NCBI RefSeq assembly: GCF_019104725.1 | Contig: NZ_JAHRXF010000019.1 | Location: forward strand, 1-64,000 | Length of the DNA: 64,000 nucleotides | Source of the DNA: Streptomyces corallincola | GTDB taxonomy: Bacteria > Actinomycetota > Actinomycetes > Streptomycetales > Streptomycetaceae | Direction: 5' to 3' | In this document: piece after piece, positions 26,883 through 35,363 of the stretch | Layout of the letters: the number at the start of each line of letters is the position of its first letter | Position numbering within the stretch: the stretch's first letter is position 1 | Made by a program: the position numbers and the translations under genes | Notes under the pieces: model-generated | The model's input: the letters and a program-made list of their open reading frames with translations, nothing else | What the model was told of the DNA's origin: nothing | The model's database searches: none

Positions 26883-28112
26883 GTGCCCAAGCGCGTACGC
26901 GTCATGCGCATGTCCGTGGAGCTGCCGCTGTGGCGGGCGCTCGCCGGATACCGCGTGCTCACCATGCTCTACGCCATCGGGCTGAGCGCCGTCGTCTGGG
27001 ACCGGCTGCACCGCCCGTGGATCGCCGCCGCCTACTACGCCGTCCTGGTGGTGTGGACGCTCGCCACCCTGCCCCGCGTCTCCAGCGCCGCGAGCTGCAC
27101 CCGGCGGTTCCTGGCCGCCGACCTGACCGTCGCCGTCGGCGGCATCCTGCTGACCCCGCTGGTGGACGCCCCCGAGCGGATCGCGTCCGGGGGGCCGACG
27201 CTGCCGTCGATCTGGACGGCGGGCTCGGTGCTGGCCTTCGCCATCAAGGGCGGCTGGCGCTGGGCCGCCGTGGGCTCCACGGCCGTCGCCGCCGCCAACC
27301 TCGTCGAGCGCGGCGCCCCCGCCCTGGACACCCTGCACAACGTGGCCCTCGTCTGGGTCGCCACCCTCGCCATCGGCTACGTCGTCCAGGTCGCCCGCGC
27401 CTCCGAGCGCACCCTCGCCCGCGCCCTGGAGATCGAGGCCGCGACCCGCGAACGCGAGCGCCTGGCGCGGGACATCCACGACAGCGTCCTCCAGGTGCTG
27501 GCGATGGTGCAGCGGCGCGGCGCGGTCATCGGCGGTGAGGCGGCCGAGCTGGGCCGGATGGCGGGGGAGCAGGAGGCCGCGCTGCGCACCCTGGTCTCCG
27601 GCGGGCTGCTCCCGGTGTCCCGCCTCTCCGAGGACGCCGAGGCGGGCGCCTTCGTACGGGAGCTGGACGAGCCCGACGAGGAGCCCGGCGACGGGCCGGT
27701 TGACCTGCGGACGCTGCTCGCGCCACGGGTCGGGGCGCGGGTGAGCCTGGCCGAGCCGGGCGCCCCGGTGCCGCTGCCCGCGCCGGTCGCCCGTGAGCTG
27801 GCCGCCGCCGTCGGCGCCGCGCTGGACAACGTACGCGGGCACGCCGGGCCGGAGGCGCGGGCCTGGATTCTCGTGGAGGACGAGCCGGACGCGGTGGTCG
27901 TGACCGTACGGGACGACGGCCCCGGCATCCCCGAGGGGCGGCTCGCCCACGCGGAGAGCGAGGGCCGCCTCGGCGTGGCCCAGTCCATCCGGGGGCGGCT
28001 GCGCGACCTCGGCGGCACCGCCGAGCTGATCTCGGTGCCCGGCCAGGGCACCGAAGTGGAACTGAAGGTACCCAGGGGCGCCCCGGCGCCGGGCGGGAGG
28101 GAACGGCGATGA
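26883..28112 (+). CDS. macS: Membrane sensor histidine kinase (MacS-like)
   Basis: A 409-residue kinase with about five N-terminal membrane helices (to residue 165), a HisKA_3 phosphoacceptor in RDIHDSVLQ (His199) and an HATPase domain with DNVRGHA, DDGPGIP and GRLGVAQ. It is fused in operon to a LuxR-type regulator by a four-base overlap. The pairing and the place between a PlsC gene and pfkA match MacRS of Streptomyces, a system reported to affect morphology and antibiotic production. The signal is unknown. The symbol rests on context. Confidence 0.82.
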   Translation: MPKRVRVMRMSVELPLWRALAGYRVLTMLYAIGLSAVVWDRLHRPWIAAAYYAVLVVWTLATLPRVSSAASCTRRFLAADLTVAVGGILLTPLVDAPERIASGGPTLPSIWTAGSVLAFAIKGGWRWAAVGSTAVAAANLVERGAPALDTLHNVALVWVATLAIGYVVQVARASERTLARALEIEAATRERERLARDIHDSVLQVLAMVQRRGAVIGGEAAELGRMAGEQEAALRTLVSGGLLPVSRLSEDAEAGAFVRELDEPDEEPGDGPVDLRTLLAPRVGARVSLAEPGAPVPLPAPVARELAAAVGAALDNVRGHAGPEARAWILVEDEPDAVVVTVRDDGPGIPEGRLAHAESEGRLGVAQSIRGRLRDLGGTAELISVPGQGTEVELKVPRGAPAPGGRERR

Positions 28113-28819
28113 GCACGGGCGGCGAGGGCACGAACGGCACGGACGGCACGGCGGCGGAGCCGGTCCGGGTGATGGTGGTGGACGACCACCCGATGTGGCG
28201 GGACGCGGTCTCCCGCGACCTGGACGAGGCCGGGTTCGACGTGGTCGCCACGGCGGGCGACGGTGAGCAGGCGGTCCGCCGGGCCCGGGCCGTCGCCCCG
28301 CAGGTCATGGTGCTCGACCTCAACCTGCCCGCCAAGCCCGGCGTCCAGGTGTGCCGCGAGGTGATCGCCCACGACCCGTCCCTGCGGGTCCTGGTGCTGT
28401 CCGCGAGCGGTGAGCACGCGGACGTGCTGGAGGCGGTGAAGTCCGGGGCCACCGGCTACCTGGTGAAGTCCGCCTCGACCGCCGAGCTGCTGGACGCGGT
28501 GCGCCGTACGGCGGCCGGGGACCCGGTGTTCACCCCCGGCCTCGCCGGGCTGGTCCTGGGGGAGTACCGGCGGCTGGCCGCCGAGCCCGCCCCCGCCCCG
28601 GACGCCGGGGAGCCCGGCGCGCCCCGGCTGACCGACCGGGAGACCGAGGTGCTCCGCCTGGTCGCCAAGGGCCTCGGCTACAAGCAGATCGCCGAACGCC
28701 TGGTCATCTCGCACCGCACGGTCCAGAACCACGTGCAGAACACCCTCGGCAAGCTCCAGCTGCACAACCGGGTGGAACTGGTCCGCTACGCCATCGAGCG
28801 CGGCCTCGACGACGACTGA
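28109..28819 (+). CDS. macR: NarL/LuxR-type response regulator (MacR-like)
   Basis: A 236-residue regulator with an N-terminal receiver (acidic VVDDH, phospho-acceptor Asp70, Lys in VKSAST) and a C-terminal LuxR helix-turn-helix starting LTDRETEVLRLVAKG. The Asp/Gly/Thr-rich first 14 residues are not part of the fold. The ATGA overlap with the kinase indicates coupled synthesis. It binds DNA as a dimer. Target genes cannot be read from the window, though a search of pfkA upstream is reasonable. Confidence 0.85.
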   Translation: MSTGGEGTNGTDGTAAEPVRVMVVDDHPMWRDAVSRDLDEAGFDVVATAGDGEQAVRRARAVAPQVMVLDLNLPAKPGVQVCREVIAHDPSLRVLVLSASGEHADVLEAVKSGATGYLVKSASTAELLDAVRRTAAGDPVFTPGLAGLVLGEYRRLAAEPAPAPDAGEPGAPRLTDRETEVLRLVAKGLGYKQIAERLVISHRTVQNHVQNTLGKLQLHNRVELVRYAIERGLDDD

Positions 28820-28905
28820 GGACGACGACCGAGGACGAGGGCGGAGGAGGGCGACCGGGGAAGTCGGCCGATTTCCCCGAAACCGGCCCCGCGCACCGCT
28901 CGCCG

Positions 28906-28921
28906 TGTGACCCGCATCACC
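28906..28921 (+). promoter_or_regulatory. Crp-like palindrome upstream of pfkA
   Basis: TGTGA-N6-TCACC, one mismatch from the Crp consensus half-sites, 46 bases ahead of the pfkA ATG. Streptomyces Crp controls central metabolism and development. The site is plausible but not shown. Confidence 0.4.
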
Positions 28922-28967
28922 CTTACCGTGAGTGAGCGTCAGGCAACCGCGGCGAAAGGACGTTTCC

Positions 28968-29996
28968 ATGCGGGTCGGAGTGCTCACCGGAGGCGGCGAC
29001 TGCCCCGGACTCAACGCCGTCATCCGGGCCGTCGTCCGCAAGGGCACCCAGGAGTACGGCTACGACTTCACCGGTTTCCGGGACGGCTGGCGCGGCCCCC
29101 TCGAAGGCGTCACCGTCCGCCTCGACATCCCGGCCGTACGGGGCATCCTGCCCCGCGGCGGCACCATCCTCGGCTCCTCGCGCACCAACCCCCTCAAACA
29201 GCAGGACGGCGCCCGCCGCGTCCGGGAGAACCTGGCCGAACTGGGCGTGGACGCGCTGATCGCCATCGGCGGCGAGGACACCCTCGGCGTCGCCGGGCGG
29301 CTGTACGAGGAGTACGGCATCCCCTGCGTCGGCGTGCCCAAGACCATCGACAACGACCTGTCCGCCACCGACTACACCTTCGGCTTCGACACCGCCGTCA
29401 ACATCGCCACCGAGGCCATCGACCGCCTGCACACCACCGCCGAGTCCCACATGCGGGTCCTGGTCTGCGAGGTCATGGGACGGCACGCCGGCTGGATCGC
29501 CCTGCACTCCGGGCTCGCGGGCGGCGCGAACGTCATCCTCATCCCCGAGCAGCGCTTCGACGTCGATCAGGTGTGCGCCTGGGTCACCTCGCGGTTCCGG
29601 GCCTCGTACGCCCCGATCGTGGTCGTCGCCGAGGGGGCGATGCCCAGGGACGGGGACGTGCACCTCAAGGACGGCACGCTGGACTCGTTCGGGCATGTGC
29701 GGCTGTCGGGGATCGGGGAGTGGCTGGCCAAGGAGATCGAACGGCGCACCGGCCGCGAGGCCCGCACCACCGTGCTCGGCCACATCCAGCGCGGCGGCAC
29801 CCCCAGCGCCTTCGACCGCTGGCTCGCCACCCGGTTCGGCCTGCACGCCATCGACTGCGTCCGGGACGGCGACTGGGGCGCGATGGTCGCCCTGCGCGGC
29901 ACCGACATCGTCCGCGTCCCCATCACGGAGGCCACCGCCCGCCTCAAGACGGTGGACCCCGCGCTGTACGAGGAGGCGGGCGTCTTCTTCGGCTGA
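28968..29996 (+). CDS. pfkA: 6-phosphofructokinase
   Basis: A 342-residue phosphofructokinase making fructose-1,6-bisphosphate. GGGDCPGLN, GGEDTLG and PKTIDNDL mark the active site. GGED and the Lys in PKTIDND resemble pyrophosphate-type enzymes, whereas classic ATP enzymes have GGDG and PGTIDND. The S. coelicolor homologue is reported to use ATP, so the residue pattern alone should not be over-read. ATG at 28968 has GAAAGGA upstream; the open frame starts earlier but is non-conserved. A strong terminator follows. Confidence 0.93.
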   Translation: MRVGVLTGGGDCPGLNAVIRAVVRKGTQEYGYDFTGFRDGWRGPLEGVTVRLDIPAVRGILPRGGTILGSSRTNPLKQQDGARRVRENLAELGVDALIAIGGEDTLGVAGRLYEEYGIPCVGVPKTIDNDLSATDYTFGFDTAVNIATEAIDRLHTTAESHMRVLVCEVMGRHAGWIALHSGLAGGANVILIPEQRFDVDQVCAWVTSRFRASYAPIVVVAEGAMPRDGDVHLKDGTLDSFGHVRLSGIGEWLAKEIERRTGREARTTVLGHIQRGGTPSAFDRWLATRFGLHAIDCVRDGDWGAMVALRGTDIVRVPITEATARLKTVDPALYEEAGVFFG

Positions 29997-30005
29997 CCCG
30001 CCACC

Positions 30006-30040
30006 GCGGCCGTGCCCCGAGGTGTCCGGGGCACGGCCGC
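30006..30040. terminator. Bidirectional terminator between pfkA and trpE
   Basis: A 14-bp stem (GCGGCCGTGCCCCG and its complement) with a 7-base loop between the convergent pfkA and anthranilate synthase stops. Confidence 0.8.
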
Positions 30041-30048
30041 CGCACCCC

Positions 30049-31944
30049 TCAACCGCGCGCCCGCGCCCCCGTCCGCACCCCCTCGACCAGCTCCCGCAGC
30101 AGCTCCGCGCCGTTCAGGGTCAGCACGGACTCCGGGTGGAACTGCACCCCCGCGAACCCCGGTCCGCGCAGCGCGTGCACCTCGCCGTCCGCCGCGCGGG
30201 CCACCTCCACGCCGTGGGCGGCCAGCTCGCGGGCCGCGTCGTCGTCGCAGCGCGCGGTGAAGCTGTTGTAGAAGCCGACCGTCTCCGGCCGCCCGAACAG
30301 GTCCACCACCGTCTGCGCCCCCTGGTACGGCACCCGCTTGCGGACGACGTCCAGGCCCAGTTCCGCCGCGATCAGCTCGTGCCCCAGGCACACCCCGAGC
30401 ACCCCCTGCCGGTGCCCGGCGATCACCTCGGCGGCCAGCGCCCGCAGGAACCGCATCTTCGGGTCCGCCGGGTCCGAGGGGTCACCCGGACCCGGCCCCA
30501 GCACCACCGGGCCCGCGTGCGCCCGCACCGCCTCCCGCAGCCCCGGCGCGTCGAAGCGCCGTACCGTCACCTCCAGACCGCCCGAGCGCAGCACGTGCGC
30601 CAGCATCGCGGTGAAGGTGTCCTCGCCGTCCACCACCAGGGCGTGCCCGTCCACCGCCGACGGCCGCTCCCGCATCCGCAGCCAGAACGGCGCGAGTGCC
30701 GCCCGCCGCCCGTCCAGCGCGGCCCGCACCCGGGGGTCGCCGTCCAGCCGGGGCCGCTCCCGCTCCGCCGCCGGACGGCCGGGGCGCACCCCCAGCGCGG
30801 CCAGCACGCCCGCCGCCTTCGCGTGCGTCTCGGCCACCTCGCCCGCCGGGTCCGAGCCGCGCACCAGGGTCGCCCCGACCGGCACCCGGAGCGTTCCGTC
30901 CGCGTCGATGTCGGCGGTGCGGATCAGGATCGGGGAGTCCAGCGTCTGCGCGCCCCCGGCGTCCCGGCCCAGCAGGGCCAGCGCGCCCGCGTAGTAGCCG
31001 CGCCCGCCGTCCGGCTCGTACCGCTCGATCACCCGGCACGCGTTCTGCACCGGCGAACCGGTCACCGTCGCCGCGAACATCGTGTCCCGCAGCACCTCCC
31101 GCGCGTCCAGCGTGGACCGGCCGCGCAACTCGTACTCGGTGTGCGCGAGGTGGGCCATCTCCTTCAGCCGGGGCCCGACGACCACCCCGCCCATGTCGCA
31201 GGCGGTGCACATCATCTTCAGCTCCTCGTCCACCACCATGCTCAGCTCCTCGCGCTCCTTGGCGTCGGCGAGGAAACCGAGCAGGTGTTCCGGGGTGGGC
31301 CCGCCCTCGGGATAGCGGTACGTCCCGCTGATGGGGTTCATCACCACCGTCCCGCCGGACATCCGGACGTGCGCCTCCGGGCTCGCCCCGACCAGCGTGC
31401 GTTCCCCGGTGTGCACGACGAACGTCCAGTAGGCGCCCCGCTCGCCCGCCAGCAGCCGCCGGAACAGCGCGAGCGCGTCCCGTCGGGAGAACCCCTCGAT
31501 CCGGCCCCGGTAGGTCCGCCGGATCACGAAGTTCGCGCCCTCGCCCCGCCCGATCTCGTCCCGCAGCACCCGCCGCACGATCGCGCCGTACGCCTCGTCG
31601 TCCACGTCGAAGCCGCCGCCCTCGACCCGCACCGCCCGGTCCTCCAGCGCGGCCAGAGCGGTGGCCGCCGGGATCTCGTACGACTCCTCGGGCTCCAGCA
31701 CCAGCAGCGGGGTGCCGTCGTCGCGGACGTCGAAACCGCGCTCGCGGATCTGCCGGAACGGCACCAGCGCGAGCCCGCCGTCCGGCAGCTCGGCCAGCCG
31801 CTCGCGGACGGAGACCGGGCCGGTCAGTACCTCCACCGGGTGATCGTCCCGGCCCGGCAGGCGCCGGTGGAGCAGGGCGAAGGGGCGGTCGTCGTCGGCC
31901 AGCCGTGCCAGCCGTTGTGCCGGGTGCTGCTCTGCCAGTCGCAT
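30049..31944 (-). CDS. trpE: Fused anthranilate synthase (TrpE-TrpG, PhzE-like)
   Basis: A 631-residue fusion of the chorismate-binding TrpE domain (about 1-400, with NPISGTYRYPEGG, CTACDMGG and ATVTGSPVQNACR) and a C-terminal glutamine amidotransferase (nucleophile Cys519 in GVCLGHE, then FHPES near residue 600). It makes anthranilate from chorismate, with the fused domain providing ammonia. The single-chain arrangement resembles PhzE of phenazine clusters, but the trpL attenuator upstream points to a tryptophan biosynthetic role. It is transcribed opposite pfkA and aroH. Confidence 0.9.
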   Translation of the reverse strand: MRLAEQHPAQRLARLADDDRPFALLHRRLPGRDDHPVEVLTGPVSVRERLAELPDGGLALVPFRQIRERGFDVRDDGTPLLVLEPEESYEIPAATALAALEDRAVRVEGGGFDVDDEAYGAIVRRVLRDEIGRGEGANFVIRRTYRGRIEGFSRRDALALFRRLLAGERGAYWTFVVHTGERTLVGASPEAHVRMSGGTVVMNPISGTYRYPEGGPTPEHLLGFLADAKEREELSMVVDEELKMMCTACDMGGVVVGPRLKEMAHLAHTEYELRGRSTLDAREVLRDTMFAATVTGSPVQNACRVIERYEPDGGRGYYAGALALLGRDAGGAQTLDSPILIRTADIDADGTLRVPVGATLVRGSDPAGEVAETHAKAAGVLAALGVRPGRPAAERERPRLDGDPRVRAALDGRRAALAPFWLRMRERPSAVDGHALVVDGEDTFTAMLAHVLRSGGLEVTVRRFDAPGLREAVRAHAGPVVLGPGPGDPSDPADPKMRFLRALAAEVIAGHRQGVLGVCLGHELIAAELGLDVVRKRVPYQGAQTVVDLFGRPETVGFYNSFTARCDDDAARELAAHGVEVARAADGEVHALRGPGFAGVQFHPESVLTLNGAELLRELVEGVRTGARARG

Positions 31945-32019
31945 GGGCGGGGTCCTCTTCCGTTTGCCGGGGTGGGAGCGCGGAAGTCACCGGACGGGAG
32001 GAACAGCCCCGGAAAACGC

Positions 32020-32046
32020 CGAAGGCCGCCTCTCGGGCGGCCTTCG
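32020..32046 (-). terminator. trp attenuator (terminator) hairpin
   Basis: An 11-bp perfect stem (CGAAGGCCGCC with GGCGGCCTTCG) and a five-base loop, followed on the minus strand by a run including TTTT. It lies between the trpL stop (32067) and trpE, which is the position expected for ribosome-mediated attenuation. Confidence 0.88.
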
Positions 32047-32066
32047 CGGAGTGTGGATACGCGCAG

Positions 32067-32123
32067 TCAGCGGGCCGCCGGGGGAGCGGTCCACCACCAG
32101 TTCAGGAGCGACGGCACGTACAT
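32067..32123 (-). CDS. trpL: trp leader peptide with three consecutive Trp codons
   Basis: Eighteen codons from ATG at 32123 encode MYVPSLLNWWWTAPPAAR, with three Trp codons in a row at residues 9-11, then TGA. The attenuator hairpin follows 20 bases later. When charged Trp-tRNA is scarce, stalling at WWW would prevent the terminator from forming and let trpE be transcribed. Streptomyces are known to have such leaders upstream of the fused gene. It was too short for routine ORF calling. Confidence 0.92.
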   Translation of the reverse strand: MYVPSLLNWWWTAPPAAR

Positions 32124-32224
32124 GAGGCCGACCCTACCGCAGTCCGCGTCCACAGGGTGACCGCCGCGTCTCACCAGTCGGTCCGGGTCAAGAGACGGCG
32201 ATGCGACCCCGTAAGGTTTGAGAG

Positions 32225-33577
32225 GTGACCGTGAACGCTAAGACCGGCCCCGGCGCCGACAACACCTGGCGAGACCTGCCCGCGGCGCAGCAGCCCGAGT
32301 ACCCCGACACCGAGGCTCTGCGCGCAGTGATCGCGGACCTCGCGTCGTATCCGCCGCTCGTCTTCGCGGGCGAGTGCGACCAGCTGCGCGCCCGGATGGC
32401 GGCCGTCGCCAGGGGAGAGGCGTTCCTCCTCCAGGGCGGCGACTGCGCCGAGGCGTTCGACGGCGTCTCCGCCGACCACATCCGCAACAAGCTCAAGACC
32501 CTGCTCCAGATGGGCGCGGTGCTCACCTACGCGGCCTCGGTGCCGGTGGTGAAGGTCGGCCGGATCGCCGGTCAGTACTCCAAGCCCCGCTCCAAGCCGA
32601 TGGAGACCCGCGACGGCGTCACCCTGCCCGTCTACCGGGGCGACTCGGTCAACGGGTTCGACTTCACCGAGTCCTCCCGCATCCCGGACCCCGAGCGGCT
32701 CAAGCGGATGTACCACGCCTCCGCCTCCACGCTGAACCTGGTCCGCGCCTTCACCACCGGCGGTTACGCCGACCTGCGCCAGGTGCACGCCTGGAACCAG
32801 GACTTCGTGCGCTCCTCGCCCTCCGGCCAGCGCTACGAGCAGCTCGCCCGCGAGATCGACAGCGCGCTGAACTTCATGCGGGCCTGCGGCACCGACCCGG
32901 AGGAGTTCAAGACCGTCGAGTTCTTCTCCTCGCACGAGGCGCTGCTGCTCGACTACGAGTCGGCGCTCACCCGTGTGGACTCCCGCACCGGACAGCTCTA
33001 CGACGTCTCCGGGCACATGGTGTGGATCGGCGAGCGCACCCGGCAGCTCGACGGGGCGCACATCGAGTTCGCCTCCCGCATCCGCAACCCGATCGGCATC
33101 AAGCTCGGCCCGACGACCACCGTCGAGGACGCGCTCGCCTACATCGACCGGCTCGACCCCGAGCGGGAGCCGGGGCGGCTGACCTTCATCGTCCGGATGG
33201 GCGCCGACAAGGTCCGCGACAAGCTGCCCGAGCTGGTGGAGAAGGTCACCGCGTCCGGCGCCACCGTGGCCTGGGTGACCGACCCGATGCACGGCAACAC
33301 CTTCGAGGCGGCCTCCGGGCACAAGACCCGCCGCTTCGACGACGTACTGGACGAGGTCAAGGGCTTCTTCGAGGTCCACAAGGCGCTCGGCACCCACCCC
33401 GGCGGCATCCACGTCGAGCTGACCGGCGACGACGTCACCGAGTGCGTGGGCGGCGGCGACGAGATCTTCGTGGACGACCTGCACCAGCGCTACGAGACGG
33501 CCTGCGACCCCCGCCTCAACCGCAGCCAGTCCCTGGACCTGGCGTTCCTGGTGGCGGAGATGTACCGGGACCAGTGA
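32225..33577 (+). CDS. aroH: Class II 3-deoxy-7-phosphoheptulonate (DAHP) synthase
   Basis: A 450-residue type II DAHP synthase that condenses erythrose-4-phosphate and PEP, the entry to the shikimate pathway. GGDCAEAF, RIAGQYSKPRS, NEDx-type stretches and the C-terminal GGIHVELTGDDVTEC are characteristic. The start is GTG at 32225 or 32231. A TAAGGT element ends eight bases upstream of the first GTG, which suggests a leaderless or nearly leaderless transcript. It sits divergently beside the anthranilate synthase, supplying chorismate that the latter consumes. Confidence 0.94.
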   Translation: MTVNAKTGPGADNTWRDLPAAQQPEYPDTEALRAVIADLASYPPLVFAGECDQLRARMAAVARGEAFLLQGGDCAEAFDGVSADHIRNKLKTLLQMGAVLTYAASVPVVKVGRIAGQYSKPRSKPMETRDGVTLPVYRGDSVNGFDFTESSRIPDPERLKRMYHASASTLNLVRAFTTGGYADLRQVHAWNQDFVRSSPSGQRYEQLAREIDSALNFMRACGTDPEEFKTVEFFSSHEALLLDYESALTRVDSRTGQLYDVSGHMVWIGERTRQLDGAHIEFASRIRNPIGIKLGPTTTVEDALAYIDRLDPEREPGRLTFIVRMGADKVRDKLPELVEKVTASGATVAWVTDPMHGNTFEAASGHKTRRFDDVLDEVKGFFEVHKALGTHPGGIHVELTGDDVTECVGGGDEIFVDDLHQRYETACDPRLNRSQSLDLAFLVAEMYRDQ

Positions 33578-33618
33578 ACCGGCCGCTCCGGGCGCACCGG
33601 GGCCCCGAGCACGCGGAT

Positions 33619-33648
33619 GGGGTGCGGATCACAGACGATCCGCGCCCC
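33619..33648 (+). terminator. Terminator after aroH
   Basis: GGGGTGCGGATC and GATCCGCGCCCC pair (one G-T wobble) across a six-base loop, then a pyrimidine-rich TTTTC a few bases on. Confidence 0.65.
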
Positions 33649-33683
33649 GTACCGCTTTTCCGGACCCCGCCCGCTGGGTAAGG

Positions 33684-33702
33684 TTAGGTTTGCCTCACCG
33701 AG
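33684..33702 (+). promoter_or_regulatory. Iron box (DmdR/IdeR-type operator) upstream of bfd
   Basis: TTAGGTTTGCCTCACCGAG matches the 19-base iron-box consensus at about 15 positions. It lies 40 bases ahead of the bacterioferritin-associated ferredoxin start. Streptomyces DmdR repressors use such boxes when iron is replete, so bfd is expected to be induced by iron scarcity. Confidence 0.8.
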
Positions 33703-33741
33703 ATACGGAGGGGTGAGCGACCCCCTCGGGAGGTGACCCGC

Positions 33742-33966
33742 GTGTACGTCTGCAGTTGTTTCGGCGTGACCGAGGCGCAGGTCAGGCAGCATGCCGAGGA
33801 CGGCGCCTGCACACCCCGCCAGATCGCCTCGGCCTGCAAGGCCGGTACCGACTGCGGCGGCTGCGTGCGGCGCATCCAGGCACTGCTCGGCCGGGGCGCC
33901 TGCCCCCGCCGCGAACTGATCGAGCGCCGCCCGCCCGTGCTGGCCCGGCTGGACGACGCCGCCTGA
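33742..33966 (+). CDS. bfd: Bacterioferritin-associated [2Fe-2S] ferredoxin
   Basis: A 74-residue protein with the Fer2_BFD pattern: Cys4 and Cys6 in VCSCFG, Cys38 and Cys41 in DCGGC, which bind a [2Fe-2S] cluster. Bfd helps release iron from bacterioferritin. GTG at 33742 is favoured because GGAGGTGA lies five bases before it; an upstream in-frame GTG would place that site inside the gene. The bfr gene converges on it, and an iron box controls it. Confidence 0.9.
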   Translation: MYVCSCFGVTEAQVRQHAEDGACTPRQIASACKAGTDCGGCVRRIQALLGRGACPRRELIERRPPVLARLDDAA

Positions 33967-33987
33967 GCGCCCCCGCCCGGTGGGCCG

Positions 33988-34506
33988 CTAGTGGGTGGAG
34001 AAACCGCCCGTGCCCGGTCCCGAGGCGTCCGGCTGGCTCTGGTCGATGACCGTCGAGAGGTAGAGCGCCTCGCCCAGCTTGTCCACGAGTTCGAGCTGCG
34101 TGTCCAGGTAGTCGATGTGGTGCTCCTCGTCGGCCAGGATCGCCTCGAAGATGTTCGCCGACGTGATGTCGTTCTTCTCGCGCATCAGCTCGATGCCCCG
34201 GCGCAGCCGGTCGATCGCCTCCACCTCGACCTGCCGGTCGGCGCGGAACATCTCCGTCACCGTCTGGCCCACCGACACGTGGAACAGGCGCTGGTAGTTC
34301 GGCAGCCCGTCCAGTAGCAGGATGCGGTCGGTCAGGATCTCCGCGTGCCGCATCTCGTCGAACGACTCGGCGCGGGTGTAGGCCGCGAGCTTGGTCCAGC
34401 CCTTGTGGTCCTGCAGTTTGGCGTGCAGGAAGTACTGGTTGATGGCGGTGAGTTCGGCGGTGAGCTGCTCGTTGAGCATCTCGATGATCTCGGGGTCGCC
34501 CTGCAT
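33988..34506 (-). CDS. bfr: Bacterioferritin
   Basis: A 172-residue four-helix bundle with all diiron ferroxidase ligands in place: Glu18, Glu51, His54, Glu94, Glu127 and His130. Met52 is present for inter-subunit haem binding. It stores ferric iron in a 24-mer shell. The ATG at 34506 fits the family N-terminus (MQGDPEII) and has AAGGAG upstream; the reading frame is open further but that is non-conserved. It converges with bfd. A short inverted repeat lies about 75-90 bases upstream. Confidence 0.95.
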   Translation of the reverse strand: MQGDPEIIEMLNEQLTAELTAINQYFLHAKLQDHKGWTKLAAYTRAESFDEMRHAEILTDRILLLDGLPNYQRLFHVSVGQTVTEMFRADRQVEVEAIDRLRRGIELMREKNDITSANIFEAILADEEHHIDYLDTQLELVDKLGEALYLSTVIDQSQPDASGPGTGGFSTH

Positions 34507-34580
34507 GCGAAGGCTCCTTACGGGCACCTGATGGCGGTCGATGGCGCCCGCATGATTGCACTGCACGCGAAGATCGTCCA

Positions 34581-34596
34581 GTAAGTCAAGACTTAC
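34581..34596. promoter_or_regulatory. Inverted repeat upstream of bfr
   Basis: GTAAGTC and GACTTAC, 7-base arms with a 2-base gap, between bfr and the divergent oxidoreductase gene. It sits where a promoter-proximal regulator would bind, near a TTGACT (-35-like) on the bfr strand. No iron-box match. Confidence 0.5.
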
Positions 34597-34678
34597 CGCC
34601 AATGTGCGTCCTGCGGTGAGTTGTCCGCTTGGTCGTGGGGTGGTCGGGAGATGCCCCGAGTTCTGTCAGGATGGAGAC

Positions 34679-35311
34679 ATGGGGCATCCGGTGGAGCGCG
34701 AGTCGGGATTCGCGGCGACGTCAGAGCTTCCGCCGGGGCAGCGGCTCCAGCGCGGCTGGCCGGTCACCCACTACGGCCCGGTGCCCAGATTCCGTCCCGA
34801 ACGCTGGGACTTCCGGGTGTTCGGCGCCACCGCCGACGGCGGCAAACACGCCTGGACCCACGAGGAGTTCACCGCACTCCCGCACGCCTCGGTCGTCGCT
34901 GACCTGCACTGCGTGACCAAGTTCAGCATGACCGGCGCCGAGTGGGGCGGTGTCCCCGCCCGCGCCGTCCTCGCCCTCGCCCCGCCCGCGCCCGACGTCA
35001 CCCACGTCATGGTCTGGGCGGAGTACGGCTTCAGCGCCAACCTGCGGCTCGCCGACTTCACCACCGACCGCACGATCTTCGCCACCCACAAGGACGGCGA
35101 ACTCCTCACCGCCGAACACGGCTTCCCGGTCCGCCTGGTCGTCCCGCACCTCTACGCCTGGAAGGGGCCCAAGTGGGTCCGGGGCGTGGAGTACATGACC
35201 GCCGACCGGCGCGGCTTCTGGGAGGAACGCGGCTACCACAACGTGGGCGATCCGTGGCGGGAGCAGCGGTACTCCTACCAGGAGGGACCGGAGGACGGGC
35301 CGGGTCTCTGA
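34679..35311 (+). CDS. Sulfite-oxidase-like molybdopterin oxidoreductase
   Basis: A 210-residue molybdopterin enzyme of the sulfite oxidase/MsrP fold. The Mo-binding cysteine is Cys78 in LHCVTKFS, followed by GVPARAV. It resembles MsrP-like catalytic subunits, which repair methionine sulfoxide in exported proteins, but no Tat signal is visible in this form. ATG at 34679 gives the family N-terminus. The partner membrane subunit (MsrQ-like) is not in the window. Confidence 0.88.
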   Translation: MGHPVERESGFAATSELPPGQRLQRGWPVTHYGPVPRFRPERWDFRVFGATADGGKHAWTHEEFTALPHASVVADLHCVTKFSMTGAEWGGVPARAVLALAPPAPDVTHVMVWAEYGFSANLRLADFTTDRTIFATHKDGELLTAEHGFPVRLVVPHLYAWKGPKWVRGVEYMTADRRGFWEERGYHNVGDPWREQRYSYQEGPEDGPGL

Positions 35312-35363
35312 ACCCGTGACCCCGGGGCCGTCCGGCGGCGGGGCTCGTCGGCGGCGCGGTCGC

